Assembly (NCBI GenBank): GCA_963921935.1
Contig: OY998184.1
Span: 33,365,256-33,429,255 of the forward strand
Length of the DNA: 64,000 nt
Direction: 5' to 3'
Origin: Galeruca laticollis
Taxonomy: Eukaryota; Arthropoda; Insecta; Coleoptera; Chrysomelidae
A program made the translations under genes and the position numbers. The notes under the pieces were generated by a model. That model did not search any database, had not been told where the DNA came from, and worked only from the letters and a program-made list of their open reading frames with translations. This document shows positions 53,125 to 64,000 of this stretch, in pieces. Positions within the stretch are counted from its first letter, which is position 1. Each line of letters starts with the position of its first letter.

Positions 53125-53132
53125 ATTTGTTC

Positions 53133-55051
53133 CTTACGGGGGAGGAGATACTTTTAGAGAAGTAGCTTTCACCCACGAGGAGAAACAAAACTTTGGTTTT
53201 TGGGAACAAGTTGTGATAGTAGTAGTTAGTACAAATCCAGCATATTCGGTAACATATTTTGATAATTATTTCGTTCTACGACTATTATGGAGTATAAATA
53301 TATATTAACAATTGATATTTTTCTATATAAGCTTGGAGAACAAGTGAAATTGGGTGCTATCTATAATTTTACATGTTTTTTGTTGATAGTGAATAAAAAT
53401 CAGAAATAATATTTGCAGGTATTTAAAATAACAATTAATCCCTTTTAATTCAATGATTAAATAAAGTTTAGTAGTGTTACGTCTCTGACGTCTAAGACAT
53501 GTGCCCTATAATCATGTATGACCCTGAAATTACCAGCGTCTGCGCAAATGGATAAAAATGCGATACTAATATCAGCTAATCAAAGATGTGGGTTAGATAT
53601 AGTATAAACGCAGAACATATATACAAACTATTTACAGAAATATACCGAATTTAAATAAATGTGATCAGACTGGATAAAATAAAAATTATACATATTAATT
53701 TGTACATGTTATATACGAGTGAAACTCTTAACTATTTATATTATAATGAATCTGAATAATATTATACACGAGTAAGTACAAGTCCTTTATATTACCATGA
53801 TTATAATCAGCGTTTGTTTAGTATGGGAATTAGTCTTTTAAATTGTAATAGGACTTTTTATTTGTTCATATTAATTAGTAAAAATAATCATTTTAATTCA
53901 AAAGTTTAGCTTTGGGTCCCAAAGAAATGATATCACTGACCTGAAATGTTCTTTATCCAATATGCCCGCACCGACGCGTCCCTTAGGCACTACTCGTTCA
54001 CACATATCACTATAATTGCTTTGACTGATATAAAGAATAAATTTTACTGAATTTAAAGATTTTTCAATGATTTTATCAAATTTTATGAGAACCAAGTAAC
54101 AGGCTGTTCTCTCTATTCAAACTCTAACACGATTCTCCCTTGTTTTTCAATCAACATACTTTTTCTAACCGGATGTTCATAGCCTGCTTGTTACTATTAT
54201 GTTTAATAATAATCGACTGTCTCGTTATGAAATGTTCGGAATTATCAAGTAGTTAACAATAATGTCTTGTAGATTCCTTTTTAACACTTCACTTAGTTCA
54301 TTCTTTCACAAATTCTCCAAAATTATTCCCTTTGAATTACATTAATACCTTTTTTCTTCATTTAAATCTTGGTTAGAGGTATAATTATAATCTTAATTTA
54401 CACACGTTTTACAACCTAATTACTGAAATGACATATATGTAATTATTTCAATTTATTTCTTATATCTCATCATTTACTTGTAATTAGTGAACTCCTAATC
54501 ATATCTGTTCTTTGTATTTTCATGGTTTTTAGTTACAATAAATATTGTGTTGGCAATGAATAATTTTTTTACGTCATTTCCTATTGTACACAATTCAATA
54601 ATCTAATATGAATATGTCATTTGACTAGGAAGCGTTCCGTACCATAAAGAATTAAATGTCCCTTCATATAGGTTATGAAATTTGATTTAATTGTATTATT
54701 AAAAAATAATAATTATCTATGTTTAATTGTGATAATAATATGGATTTCCTCTCAGATATCAAATATAGTTTAAAATTATTCAGATAGTTCTGCGTTACTG
54801 TGCTAATTGCAATCAAATCGCGTAATGACCTTGGGTATTATACTTCTAAAGGTATGATTTTAATTATTTCATTTATTATTTCTAACCACTTTTATTATTC
54901 TTATGATCATTTTATCATGTGATTTGGAATATGTAAGAAGCATATAGCTAATTTCTCTTATGTTTCCAATTAATTTCTCTATTTATATAGTTCTGTGTAC
55001 CTACTGTTACAACCTGCGAGTCGTTAACTTAATATCCAAACATATCATCGG

Positions 55052-55055
<4 letters not shown>
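53133..55055. other. No recognisable gene
   Basis: A+T-rich non-coding sequence ending at a (TA)n tract. The end before the tract (CATATCATCGGTTTAATATA) resembles that before the tract at 37448 (TATGATATCTGGTTCAATATA), so a further, very diverged member of the TA-associated LTR family is possible, but I could not align it. The minus-strand frame 53898-54095 is not recognised. Confidence 0.3.

Positions 55056-55097
<42 letters not shown>
55056..55097. repeat. (TA)n microsatellite
   Basis: About 20 TA units. 55098-55639 after it shows no recognisable gene. Confidence 0.95.
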
Positions 55098-55100
<3 letters not shown>

Positions 55101-55689
55101 GATATCTAATATATTGTTGCACTCCACATTAATGGCGACACTTATTGTGATATTTTTTATGTATGTTTAAACTTTATTTTGTATTGACAATCCATTGTGA
55201 TATCATAATTTCATACATTTAATATTTGATCATAACTACACAATCTTGTCGAATATTTTTATTTGTATTTTTAATCGTCTTGTTAAAATTTTGAAATTTT
55301 AGTTTAGTTTAAATGCAAAAAGTGCGTTACACCCCTGTCCTTCCTAGTGGTCTCGTCAACATGTCTCATATTCGTCTGTATAGTTGAATATAGAATGTTC
55401 TTCTATGGGAACGATCTCTATGTTAGTTGAAATGTTGAAAGTTGTATTGAAGCGATAAGAAGAAGAAGAAGTTTTTACTGAATAAACCAAAGATTATATA
55501 CAAAACTGAATAAATGGAAAATATCAATGAAACGAATTACATATGTTAATTTAAAATTGTTTGAAAATAATGATTTCTTATACTATATGAATGTTCATGG
55601 GTTTTTATATTAATGAGGTGAGTAATTATCTTTAATTATCAGTATACCTGCCTGATGGGCCGAGATGGGAATCGCCCGATATCATTGCA

Positions 55690-56515
55690 TTTAATTTTAG
55701 GAACAATAACTCTGCAAATGTTACGGCTCAGTTAACTGATAAAAAATATCAAGGAAGTAAGTTCTAGAGTTGGTGAAAAAATTTCAAGATACTGGAAATG
55801 TAGCTAATAAAAAACGAGAGTATCGACCGGTTGTAGTTCATGAAGCTAATGAAGTTGCTGTTTTGGGACATGTTCATCTAGATCCTACGATAAGTACAAG
55901 GCAATTAGCAACTGTGTCTGGAATCAATCGAATTAGCATTTAAACCATTTCGAAGAAGAACAAATTCCATCCATATCAAATACATTTATAGCAGGAACTT
56001 AATGACGATGATTATGACCGCCGTTTGCAATCTTGCGAATTAATCAGTGAGCGAGCAGCGAACAATCAACAGTTTCTTTTTAATATCTGCTTCTCAGATG
56101 AATGCAGCTCTTTTATGAACGGTACTGTAAATCGTCATAATTGCCGATACTGGTCTGATTCAAACCCGTGAATTTTTCAGGCGGTGCATACACAGCAACC
56201 GCAAAAATTTAAATTTATGGGCTGGCGTTTTCAGTCACCCGCTGGTGGGTCCATATTTTTGACCTGGTAATTTGACTGGCGAAATGTGTTTGCAATTACT
56301 GGAAGATGCTATTGTCCCTGCCTTGACCGATGTTACTGAAAATCACGAACAGGATAGTGAAGATCATTTAATGTTTCAACAGGACGCATTATGCTCTGAC
56401 TGTTCGTTAGAAAGTAGACCTATATTTTCCACGGCCCTGGATTGGGAGAAGAAGTAGCATTGAACGGTCACCAGATTTGTCGCCCCTTCAAAATAAAAGG
56501 AATTGTATAAATGAA
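55690..56515 (+). pseudogene. Mariner-like transposase remnant 2
   Basis: Pieces: RVGEKISRYWKCS-like start, then REYRPVVVHEANEVAVLGHV (about 55815-55870), DPTISTRQLATVSGINR (about 55882-55930), NNQQFLFNICFSDECSSFM (about 56065-56118; catalytic Asp in FSDE), NGTVNRHNCRYWSDSNP, GPYFFDLV-type strand after a shift, NLTGEMCLQLLEDAIVPALTD (about 56267-56330) and HLMFQQDALCSD (second Asp in QQD). The paired helix-turn-helix and DDE order are those of the family at 6376 and 57700. Stops (for example 55940, 56169) and shifts make it inactive; the C-terminal third is missing. Confidence 0.75.
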
Positions 56516-57699
56516 TTTTTCATTTTTTTATAATTCATATTGAGAAAAACGACTTTTTGCCGGTGGAAAATCGCTCATATTCTCTTGAGAAATAAAGATA
56601 TTGATAAATATGTTTTTGTATATGTCACTGAATAGTTACGACAACAAAAATGAAAACTTCAAAAATGATAATGGTCAAATATGGTACTTGGAAAATTCCG
56701 TGTATCTCAAGAACTAATATAGATATCAAAAAATATTAACGACAAATTTTATAGATATACTCGTATTCAGCAGCTCCAACTTTTATTTTGAACATTTTTC
56801 GTATTCTCATTATTTAATCAATTACAAAAAATTTCGCTTGCAAATTTTCCGGGCAAACAGAAAATCTAGCTGCGTAAAGTTTTCGGTTTCTTCAATTTGA
56901 CCCTTCGACGTACTCAAATTTAAGTTTTCTCTCATTTTGTATTTTTTGCGAAATTTTACGGATAGAGTGTGTCCTTTCACTAGGGTAAATGTGCAGTTCC
57001 CTCTTCTCATACATTCCTAGGATGCCTACCTACGTCCACAGTGTACCGCTTCATCGCGAGAGGCTAGCGGCAATAAATGTATTATAGAGATGTAGGTTCA
57101 TGCGTGACAAAGTGCGCCTGCCCTTATACTTTCACCAAGACTCGCTGTTAGAAGCTTTCACGGGAATAAATTATTATTTCTTTTCTCGGTTTACCCTCAA
57201 TGAATTTTGATGAAGTATCTACAGAGCGCGGCAAAATTATGGTACAAATTCATTATTTTGCAAACAATTTATTTTTTACAAAATCCTTAAATGGGTTGAT
57301 TTTTAATTTTAAATGCCGATTTTTTAAACAATATGCGAACATGGTGACGTCACCAGTTTTGACATGGCATTTGAAAGGTCTTTGAATACTATATTCAGTA
57401 ATGGCATATTTGGTCAACAAAAATTTATTTAATTTTTCAGATTGAGAATTTGCTACTACTGTTAAAATTTATTATCAATAAGCTGTTTTAGTTCAATATT
57501 TCAGGTGAGACACCAGGTATTTAATAAACTTTATCTAGTAAAAAAGGACGAAGCTAAAGAAATTGACAAAAACACAACAGCAATTAATCGTCAAAAAGTA
57601 AGTTGCCTGCCGAATGTCAATTAAAATATTAGTTGACGTTTAGTCAAATACATCAAATTTGAAGTAAGAAAGTTGTAGAAGTCCATTATGGCTATTTTA
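56516..57699. other. No recognisable gene
   Basis: A+T-rich. Parts may be the ends of the two neighbouring mariner-like elements, but I found no matching inverted repeats. Confidence 0.35.
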
Positions 57700-57945
57700 A
57701 GTGAAACCTAATGCATAGAAATTTGAATTTTTATAGGATGTGGAGATAAAACGAGAACATAGCAACAGGTATGCGATTTATTTAATGGAAAATACCCAGA
57801 TAGACCTATCAGCCTACCAACAGTCAGTAAAATAGAAAACAAATTCAGAGAAACTGGTCATGTTAGAAGTATTCAAAATGCTGGACGTCCTAAGGTATCA
57901 GAAAACGTGAAACTTGTTGTATTAAGTGTTAAAGATAATCCTCAC
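57700..57945 (+). pseudogene. Mariner-like transposase remnant 3, N-terminal part
   Basis: VCDLFNGKYPDRPISLPTVS, KIENKFRETGHVRSIQNAGR and SENVKLVVLSVKDNPH are the paired helix-turn-helix N-terminus of the same family as 6376 and 55690. A TAG lies near 57762. The sequence stops at AATCCTCAC (57937-57945), which is repeated at 61654 where the gene resumes. Confidence 0.75.
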
Positions 57946-58020
57946 AGGGTGGTTCGAAAAATTAGAATAATTTTTTTATTTCAGATCTCTATAGTGTTCA
58001 AAAGTTGCCATTGGTATAGA
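57946..58020 (+). repeat. Left inverted terminal repeat of the LINE-containing unit
   Basis: AGGGTGGTTCGAAAAA, a ~26-bp unpaired stretch, then CTATAGTGTTCAAAAGTTGC and ATTGGTATAGACG. Pairs with 61583-61653. 58021-58200 has no recognisable content. Confidence 0.75.
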
Positions 58021-58199
58021 CGGGAATAAATCACTAATTATTATTTTCTTATTAACTTATCTTCTACTACAAGTATTCTAGTGCTTCGATGGCATTGCGC
58101 AACTGGAAAACAAATTAATAAAATAATAATGTTTGGCTTACCACTCCCGTAACACTCTCACGAGCTTTCTAGATACTTTTCTGAGGGTGGATCAGACCA

Positions 58200-59240
58200 C
58201 ATTCACTTTTTCATATTTTTTCTACTATTTGTAGCCATTGCTTCCTATCCTGCGTTTTCTCTTCCCAGTATCTAATTCCCATAGTCTTGAGATCACCTAC
58301 TACATTCTGCAACCAAGTTATCCTTGGTCTTCCCCTTCTTCTCTTACTAAAGGGCTTCCACTCTACCATTGAGTATATTATTGCTCTCTTACCTGCTCTC
58401 CATATGTGACCCAATCATTTTAATCTTTGTTCCATAATTTTTCTTTTTATTTTTTTTGTATCTCTTGATATAGTTCCATATTTGTTCTTCTTCTACATGC
58501 ATCACCTATTTTTGTGGCCCTTATATTGTTCTTAGTAGTTTTCGTTCCTGTATTCTCATATCGTATTGTTGTTTTTTAGTCATAGTTAATCTTTCTGCCC
58601 CATACATCATCACTGGTCTAATTATTATATTATATATTCTTATTTTCGTGCGCTTGTTAATCATTTTATTTTTTAATAATTTTTTGTAAGCCTGGAATGC
58701 TTTGTTTGTTGCTACGATTCTTTCCCTTATCTCAGTTTCTCTGTCTCCATCGCTTCTTATTCCTATTCCCAGGTATTTAACTTTATCCACTTCTTCAAAT
58801 TCATATCATCCAGTTTTCTCATTTTTGTGCTCACAATTCTTTTTGAGTCTTAATAATTTGGTTTTATGTGTATTTATCACCAATCCAATTTTCTTTCCCT
58901 TTCTTATTATCTCCTCCAACATTTCTTCCATTACCATTCTGTTTTTAGTCACTAGTGCTACGTTGTCGGCATATGCTATTATTTGCAATCTTCTGGCTCT
59001 TAAATTTCCTTTAGATATTTTTTTAACGTATATTCAAGTGCCAAATTGAATAGTGTAGCCGACAGAGAGTATCCTTGCTTGACTCCTGTATTATATGTAA
59101 ACTTCTCCGTTTTCCCTCTTTGTGTTATTACTTCTGCTACGCTTTGGCTTAGTGTCAGTTTTATTAATCTTATTATTTTATTATTCACTCCCATTTCATT
59201 CAGCACTTCCAGTAATTGATTCCATTTTATTGAGTCAAAT
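58200..59240 (-). pseudogene. RTE-like LINE reverse transcriptase, C-terminal half
   Basis: On the minus strand, from high to low coordinate: GVKQGYSLSATLFNLALEY (about 59100-59040), QIIAYADNVALVTKNRM (about 58985-58940; the catalytic YADD is YADN), VKYLGIGIRSDGDRETEIRE (58780-58725), IRPVMMYGAERLTMT (58620-58580), and the tail RRRGRPRITWLQNVVGDL (58345-58290). This order and the RRGRPxxxW tail belong to the RTE/CFDP2-like group. The lost Asp makes it inactive. Several frameshifts separate the pieces. Confidence 0.75.
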
Positions 59241-60820
59241 GCTCTTTAGAAGTCAATGAATAGTATGTCAATGTCTATGTTATATTCGTTGGACTTTTCC
59301 AAAATTTGTTTCGGTATATGTATCGCTGATATTCCCCACCTCTGTAACCTGCGTCATGAATTCTTCTTCTTATAATTGTTATTGTTATCTAATATGCTGC
59401 ATTCGGTAGCGTAATTCCTCTGAAGTTGTCACAAACTTGTTGCTCTCCCTTCTTGTCTATTGCTACTATTTGTCCCACCTTCTATTCCTCTGGTATCTCT
59501 TCTTCTTCCCATATTTAATATATCAATGGGTGTAATTTTTCTAATAGTTTAGTCCCTCCGTAATTGATAAGTTCCATGTTGATTCCGTCGCTTCCTGGCG
59601 CTTTTCCATTCTTACTCCTGTTAATTACCTCTCTTATTTCTTCCTTTGTTTGGGCTCTCGATTACCTCTTGTTATTTCTATTCTTCTATATCAACCTCTT
59701 CTCTTACTTCTGTTTCTGTTAGTAATTCCCTAATGTATTCCATGAATGCCTCTTTATATTCCGTATCTTCATTTACTATTCTTCCCTCTTTGTTTTTTAT
59801 TCCTGTTGTTTTGGTTTTATATGTTCGGGTCTGTGCATTTAATTTTTGATAAAAAGCTTTTGTGTTCCTGTCATTGTTGTTCACTTAGCTTGTTTTATCA
59901 TGCTCTTTGTTTCTTTTCTTAGTTTTTCATAAGTTTCTCTCTCTTAATTTCTGTTCGTCCTTATCCATTTTAACCATCTTTCTTTTTTCTTTTCAATCAT
60001 CTCTTCGAATTTTTCATCGAGCCATTCCTTCTGTTCTCTGTTTAGCACCGTTCCTATTTTTTGTTTTCATCTGTATTTATACATTTTTCTATCCTTCTCC
60101 ATCCTGCTTGAATTCCACTAATTTCTTCTGCCTCATTAATGAATTGTTCTTCTATACTATCTCTGTACTCGTTTAGTGTTTCTGCCTGTTCTAGTTTTCT
60201 TATGTCTCATTTTTCGTTGCATATTTTTTCATTTTTATTTTTTATCTTCACTTTTGTAGCATAGTGCCTGCAGCCATGTAATGATCCGTATCAGCACACG
60301 CCCCTCTATATGTTCTGACATCTTTCATTGTCGACCGTTTTCTTTTTGTTATGAATATGTGATCAACTTGTGTATATGTTTTGCAATCAGGTGATCTCCA
60401 CGTAACTTTATGCCCTTTGGTGCGTTGGAACATCGTACTGCAATATTTCTTCTTCTACTTTTTTATAGAAGACTTCCTTTTCGTCATCTTCTGCCACCTC
60501 CGTGGGTGCATGAACATTTATTATTGACAGATTGAAGGGTTTCGTTTCAATTCTTATATAGGACATTCTCTCATCGATTGATCTAAACTCCATTACATTT
60601 CCTTTTAGTTTTTCTCTCACTATAAACGCTACTCCATATTGTCCTTGCTGTTCTCTTCCCGAATAAAATAATTGATATCTCTTTTTTCCAATACTTCCCA
60701 TCGCCCTCTATCTTCTTTCCTGTAGCGCTGTTACATTAATATCATATTTTCCCAATTCCCATGCAATTTCCTCCATCTTTCCTTGTTCAAGCATTGTCCT
60801 CACGTTCCAAGTACTAATTT
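59241..60820 (-). pseudogene. RTE-like LINE endonuclease and RT N-terminal part
   Basis: Minus strand: LVLGTWNVRTMLEQGKMEEI (about 60815-60755) is the apurinic endonuclease start. GREQQGQYGVAFIVREKLKG and LSIINVHAPTEVAEDDEKE (60701-60410) follow, then HKVTWRSPDCKTYTQVDHIF and VRTYRGACADTDHYMAA (60433-60248; SDH-type motif as TDH). Pieces of the RT fingers lie at 59884-59678 and further down with many stops (GSDGINMELINYGG near 59590). Plus-strand frames here are shadows. Confidence 0.7.
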
Positions 60821-60829
60821 TAGTCCTAC

Positions 60830-61640
60830 GTACATTTTTTTCTTTCCCCTTTTTGGTCGATATTTACTTTTTTTATTGTCTGGTTTATCATTCGTGTTCT
60901 CTTTACCTTTGTCTTGTACCCTTTTTTCAAACATATAATTACAAATATTATTATAGATCTCCCTACCTTTTTCAGTTGTACTTATATTACCTTCTTTTTT
61001 GTTATTTCCTGTATCTATCCTAATCCTATTATCTGCATTTCTCCCTTTACTACAATTTGTTTTCATTAATTTACTATTACGAATCTTAAAGTTATTTCAT
61101 CTCCACATTCCTCTTTCAGTTGTTCCTCTTCTTCTAGTTTTTTCTTCTCTTCTAAGCATTTTGGTTATTTTCTCCTTGCTTTCTCCTGCCTCCGGTCATC
61201 TTACGTTTACTTTCCTTTTAGGCTTATTCGTTTCTGCCTTTTCTATCTTTTTTTCGTCTTCCTGTAAACTATACTTGTCATGAACATTTCCATCTATTAT
61301 CAATTTATCATATTTAAACTAAGCTCTACTTCCATTTTCCCTTGCTCTTTTCATAAACTGCATCATGTATTTCCGGTCTTCCTGTACTCTTTTTGGCAAA
61401 TCAACATTAAGTTAAATGTTTGTACCTTTTAGATTTTTCTTTTTTTTCATTATTTTCTGCTACTTTTCCCAATGGTTAAGCTTTACGATTATTGGTCTCT
61501 TAGTTCTACTATTGAATTCTCCAATTCTTCGTAGATCTATTACTTCACTTTTAAGTTCACTTCTCTTCCTGCTTCTTCTAATGTTAATAGTGCTACTTTT
61601 GCGTCTATACCAATAGCAACTTTTGTGCACTATAGTTTTT
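60830..61640 (-). pseudogene. LINE ORF1 C-terminal part and linker
   Basis: Minus strand: RPIIVKLNHWEKVAE (about 61500-61455) and NVDLPKRVQEDRKYMMQFMK (about 61405-61345), the RRM end and C-terminal domain of L1-like ORF1 proteins. The KYSLQEDEKKIEKAETNKPK segment (about 61280-61220) follows, then Lys/Glu-rich linker down to the endonuclease start. Frameshifts are frequent. The ORF1 N-terminus (coiled coil) is absent, so the LINE is 5'-truncated at the right inverted repeat. Confidence 0.6.
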
Positions 61641-61653
61641 TTCGAACCACCCT
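61583..61653 (-). repeat. Right inverted terminal repeat of the LINE-containing unit
   Basis: Inverted copy of 57946-58020 without the ~26-bp stretch; ends CGAACCACCCT. Confidence 0.75.
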
Positions 61654-62330
61654 AATCCTCATAATACTTCACACCAAATTGCAGCAGTCACCGTCGGTAT
61701 CACGTCTTCTGAAAAATGTACCATCCGTACAAAATTCAGTTACATGAAGAACTCAACGATAATAATCCAGATCCGTATGCAGTTTTGTGACATTTTACAG
61801 GATTTATGTGACGGCAATCCTGTTTTATTAAACAAATTATGTTTTTTGATGAGGCTACATTTTATCTAAATGGTTCAGTCAATCGTCAAAATTGCAGATA
61901 CTAGGGATAATACTCACTGGATGACTGAAGGTCATACTCAACACCATCAGAACATCGAGGTCTGGGCATGAATAAATAATGATACAATTATATTTTCTTA
62001 TATTTTTCAAGAAAATCCTACAGGTGAACGTTATCTGCAATTTCTGCGAACATAAGTTATACCAGTCCTTCCCAATATGTTTCCATACGCCAACAATCGT
62101 AACTTACCAGAAGATAGTATCTGGTTACAACAAGATGGTGCGCCCCCGCATTATGCTCGTGATCTTCGCGAGTTTTTAAACCAGTGTTTCCTGGAAGGTG
62201 GATGGTATACAAGGACCCATAGTGTGGCTCCCAAGATCTTCAGATCTTACACCTCTAGATTTTTTACTGGGGGTAATTTAAAATCCAAGTGAAACGGTAA
62301 CTTTGCTGTTAATATTTCAAGAAATCATTT
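61654..62330 (+). pseudogene. Mariner-like transposase remnant 3, C-terminal part
   Basis: Resumes at NPHNTSHQIAAVTVGIT and continues in shifting frames: LHEELNDNNPDPYAVL-type sequence (61740-61780), IMFFDEATFYLNGSVNRQNC-type residues (about 61845-61895; FDEAT carries the catalytic Asp), and SIWLQQDGAPPHYARDLREF (about 62117-62175; second Asp in QQDGAPPHYA). Then SDLTPLDFLLG-type sequence near 62245-62275. Together with 57700-57945 it covers most of the transposase. Stops and shifts make it inactive. Confidence 0.75.
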
Positions 62331-63654
62331 TACTAAATAATTTCTCAAAGAAGTTCAATTTTTTGGTGGAATATACGTCACGTATTTCCAGTTTAAATGT
62401 GAAATAAAACTACTTGTGAATTTTATTAAAAATTCCTTTGTGGTGGAATAGTCGTAAAGTCTATTCGGGCAAAGGGGGGGATATCGATATCGGATTTCTG
62501 ATTGGAACGGCAGAGATTTTTGAGAATTTGCCGAGATCGAAGGAAGTGTGCAGTAATTCGAAAGTGCCATGGGCAATTTTATAGAATTATAAATTAACAT
62601 CTTGGCAGAGGAATCAGCTGGATCACTGGTATTTTATAAATTCAAATGTTCAGAACCTAATTTGTAGTGGTTAAAGGATTATAATATTTCAACATTTGTC
62701 GAGTTATACAAAATGGCTACAAAAATTATTGGGATGTCACATGTTGTTGATATGTTTTTCTCAGTTTTTTTAAATAAGATTATACACTTTAACGTTAATT
62801 ATAGATGTTTGTCCAGTACGAATCCTTAAGCTGAGTTTGGTTTATTGTATGATTGGCAGTTTAACATATATGTATCTGGACAGATATCAAAGTATATCTC
62901 ATTATATAAAAATTTGTTTGTAACGTACAGTTTAATATTGTAGCATAATTTCGGGATCTCACATCCCTATGTGATTTTAATTTTTGGAAATCAGACCATC
63001 TAACTGACACAATTTCTGGGGTCAGTAAAACTAATGGAAATCAGTAATACCTGGGCAGGACTTCCCTAAGCGTTCAGTTTACCAGAGAACTCAAGTGTGA
63101 CCTATACTGAACGGTGTGACCAACATAGATGCCTTCATAAATTTCAGATAAGTTCTTTGTGATCATAAAAAGGCTTCACCTACTTCTACGACTCATACGA
63201 CTCAAAATTTCTGTATTATACATATAAGTATTCACTATATAATAGTTTAATAACACCTTCTGCATTTTTGTATCATTTCATTCCATTTCATTATATTTAT
63301 ATATGTTTTTGAATACTTGTATTATTTACTACACAGGAACATGGCCTTCAGCATTAATAAATAATTTCTTTTTTAAGCAGTAACATCAGTTAAATGTAGG
63401 CTAATTGTGTATTTGATTTCTTTCCAACTTTGTTTAGGATCCAAAGTTAGTGGCACCCTTATTTTCATTTCCTCGTTTTTTGTCATTATAACCTCAATAT
63501 AAAATTTTCTATCTACATATCCTTCAGATCAACTAGCACTGAGAACTGGCTTTGTTATCTCCAAATACACTCTTAGTTTGGCCCGAATCTACGGTCCACT
63601 CTTTTCAAAATTTTTCTTCCATACAACCCTGAGAATAGAGTAGTTTATGTTTCA
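62331..63654 (+). repeat. Non-coding sequence ending in a Gypsy-type LTR
   Basis: The stretch ends in TTTCA (63650-63654) directly before a primer site, so its 3' part is the end of an LTR whose left edge I could not place. AATAAATAATTTC near 63354 may be a polyadenylation signal. No protein motif. The minus-strand frame 62355-62600 is not recognised. Confidence 0.45.
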
Positions 63655-63655
63655 T

Positions 63656-63673
63656 TGGCGCTCAACATGGGGC
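63656..63673 (+). promoter_or_regulatory. Gypsy-type primer binding site
   Basis: TGGCGCTCAACATGGGGC, two bases off the common TGGCGCCCAACGTGGGGC site of Gypsy elements. It marks the start of an element that leaves the window. Confidence 0.75.
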
Positions 63674-63699
63674 ACCAATGAAACAAGAACTACTTTACT

Positions 63700-64000
63700 C
63701 AAGTTCTAAGTATAATTCAAGTCTAAACACACCGTGTCACCTCTATTAAGTCAAACACATCGTTTGTTAAATAGTTTTCAAGTCATCAGTAAATTATCAA
63801 GTTGAAACACATCATTTCAGGGATACTAAGTCAAACATATGGTTACTTAGTTGCTATTCGAAACACATAATTTCAAAGATACTCAAATTTAAACATATCG
63901 TTTCTCAGTTTCTATTCGCATCCAGTTCAAGCATACCAAAACCAATTCTTAATGAGTATTCGAATTCAGTGTGTCCTCAAAGCCGAGTAAATCGTTCTTA
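63700..64000 (+). repeat. Imperfect leader repeats of the edge Gypsy element
   Basis: The motif TCAAACACATCGTTT (variants TTGAAACACATCATTTCA, TCAAACATATGGTTAC) recurs about every 30-40 bp at 63750, 63803, 63832, 63860 and 63890. This is untranslated leader; no gene begins before the window ends. Confidence 0.55.

Larger units (their letters stand above)
57946..61653 (-). mobile_element. LINE enclosed in terminal inverted repeats
   Basis: Flanked by a target duplication (AATCCTCA, 57937-57944 and 61654-61661) inside the mariner transposase. The ends are inverted: 57946-58020 and 61583-61653 share AGGGTGGTTCGAAAAA, then (after ~26 extra bases on the left) CTATAGTG..CAAAAGTTGC.ATTGGTATAGACG. 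The content is an RTE-like LINE read on the minus strand (ORF1 end, endonuclease, RT). LINEs do not normally have terminal inverted repeats, so either a LINE lies in a DNA transposon or the two ends were copied from one sequence. Confidence 0.7.

Noticed and set aside
58702..61616. Several hydrophobic plus-strand frames (58702-59049, 59646-59849, 59907-60176, 60999-61283, 61416-61616)
   Set aside because: They are complements of the Lys/Glu-rich LINE proteins on the minus strand.

Overview
The window looks like intergenic DNA from an insect: strongly A+T-rich, with ~110-nt GT-AG introns, and packed with mobile elements (pogo, mariner, P, BEL/Pao, Copia, Gypsy, Penelope, Polinton and several LINEs). 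I see no convincing host gene. Almost every reading frame longer than about 150 codons belongs to a transposable element, and most carry stops, frameshifts or missing catalytic residues. I do not name a species.

Layout. 1-10396 is a nest. A mariner-like element with ~490-bp terminal inverted repeats has one pogo-like element in its left arm (ends at 862, begins before the window), another in its right arm (7155-9978), and a CR1/Jockey-type LINE (about 2100-6160) in its middle. 11543-23363 is a second nest, bounded by two related ~270-295-bp LTRs. It holds Gypsy gag/protease remnants, a Copia element (12130-16343) carrying a 101-bp-arm foldback insertion, a minus-strand pogo remnant (16590-17880) and a Polinton-type DNA polymerase remnant (about 21790-22672). 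24461-26866 is a nearly intact Penelope-like element with reverse transcriptase, GIY-YIG nuclease and a hammerhead-like motif. 26997-33650 is a minus-strand Gypsy-type element with two 1,938-bp LTRs. It sits inside a (TA)n microsatellite and is followed by one clearly related and one weakly related block (33715-35473, 35514-37447), each also bordered by (TA)n.

39417-53124 is a P-superfamily transposon with 31-bp inverted repeats and a 7/8 matching 8-bp target duplication. Its THAP/transposase gene is broken by a BEL/Pao element (40465-47189, perfect 5-bp target duplication) and by an I/R1/LOA-like LINE with RNase H (about 47700-51270). 55640-62330 holds two mariner-like transposase remnants. 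The second is split by a 3.7-kb unit (57946-61653) that has inverted terminal repeats although its content is a minus-strand RTE-like LINE. The right edge holds the 3' end of an LTR, a Gypsy-type primer binding site at 63656, and the start of an element that leaves the window.

The most interesting points are: (1) an uninterrupted predicted three-exon reading frame (two ~110-nt GT-AG introns, all phase 0) in the long LTRs, antisense to gag-pol; (2) repeated association of that LTR family with (TA)n tracts; (3) the P element with its termini and target duplication still recognisable despite two later insertions; (4) a minisatellite in the BEL LTRs with 4 units in one LTR and about 23 in the other; (5) a LINE enclosed by terminal inverted repeats. 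All family assignments rest on reading motifs by eye. No database search was possible.
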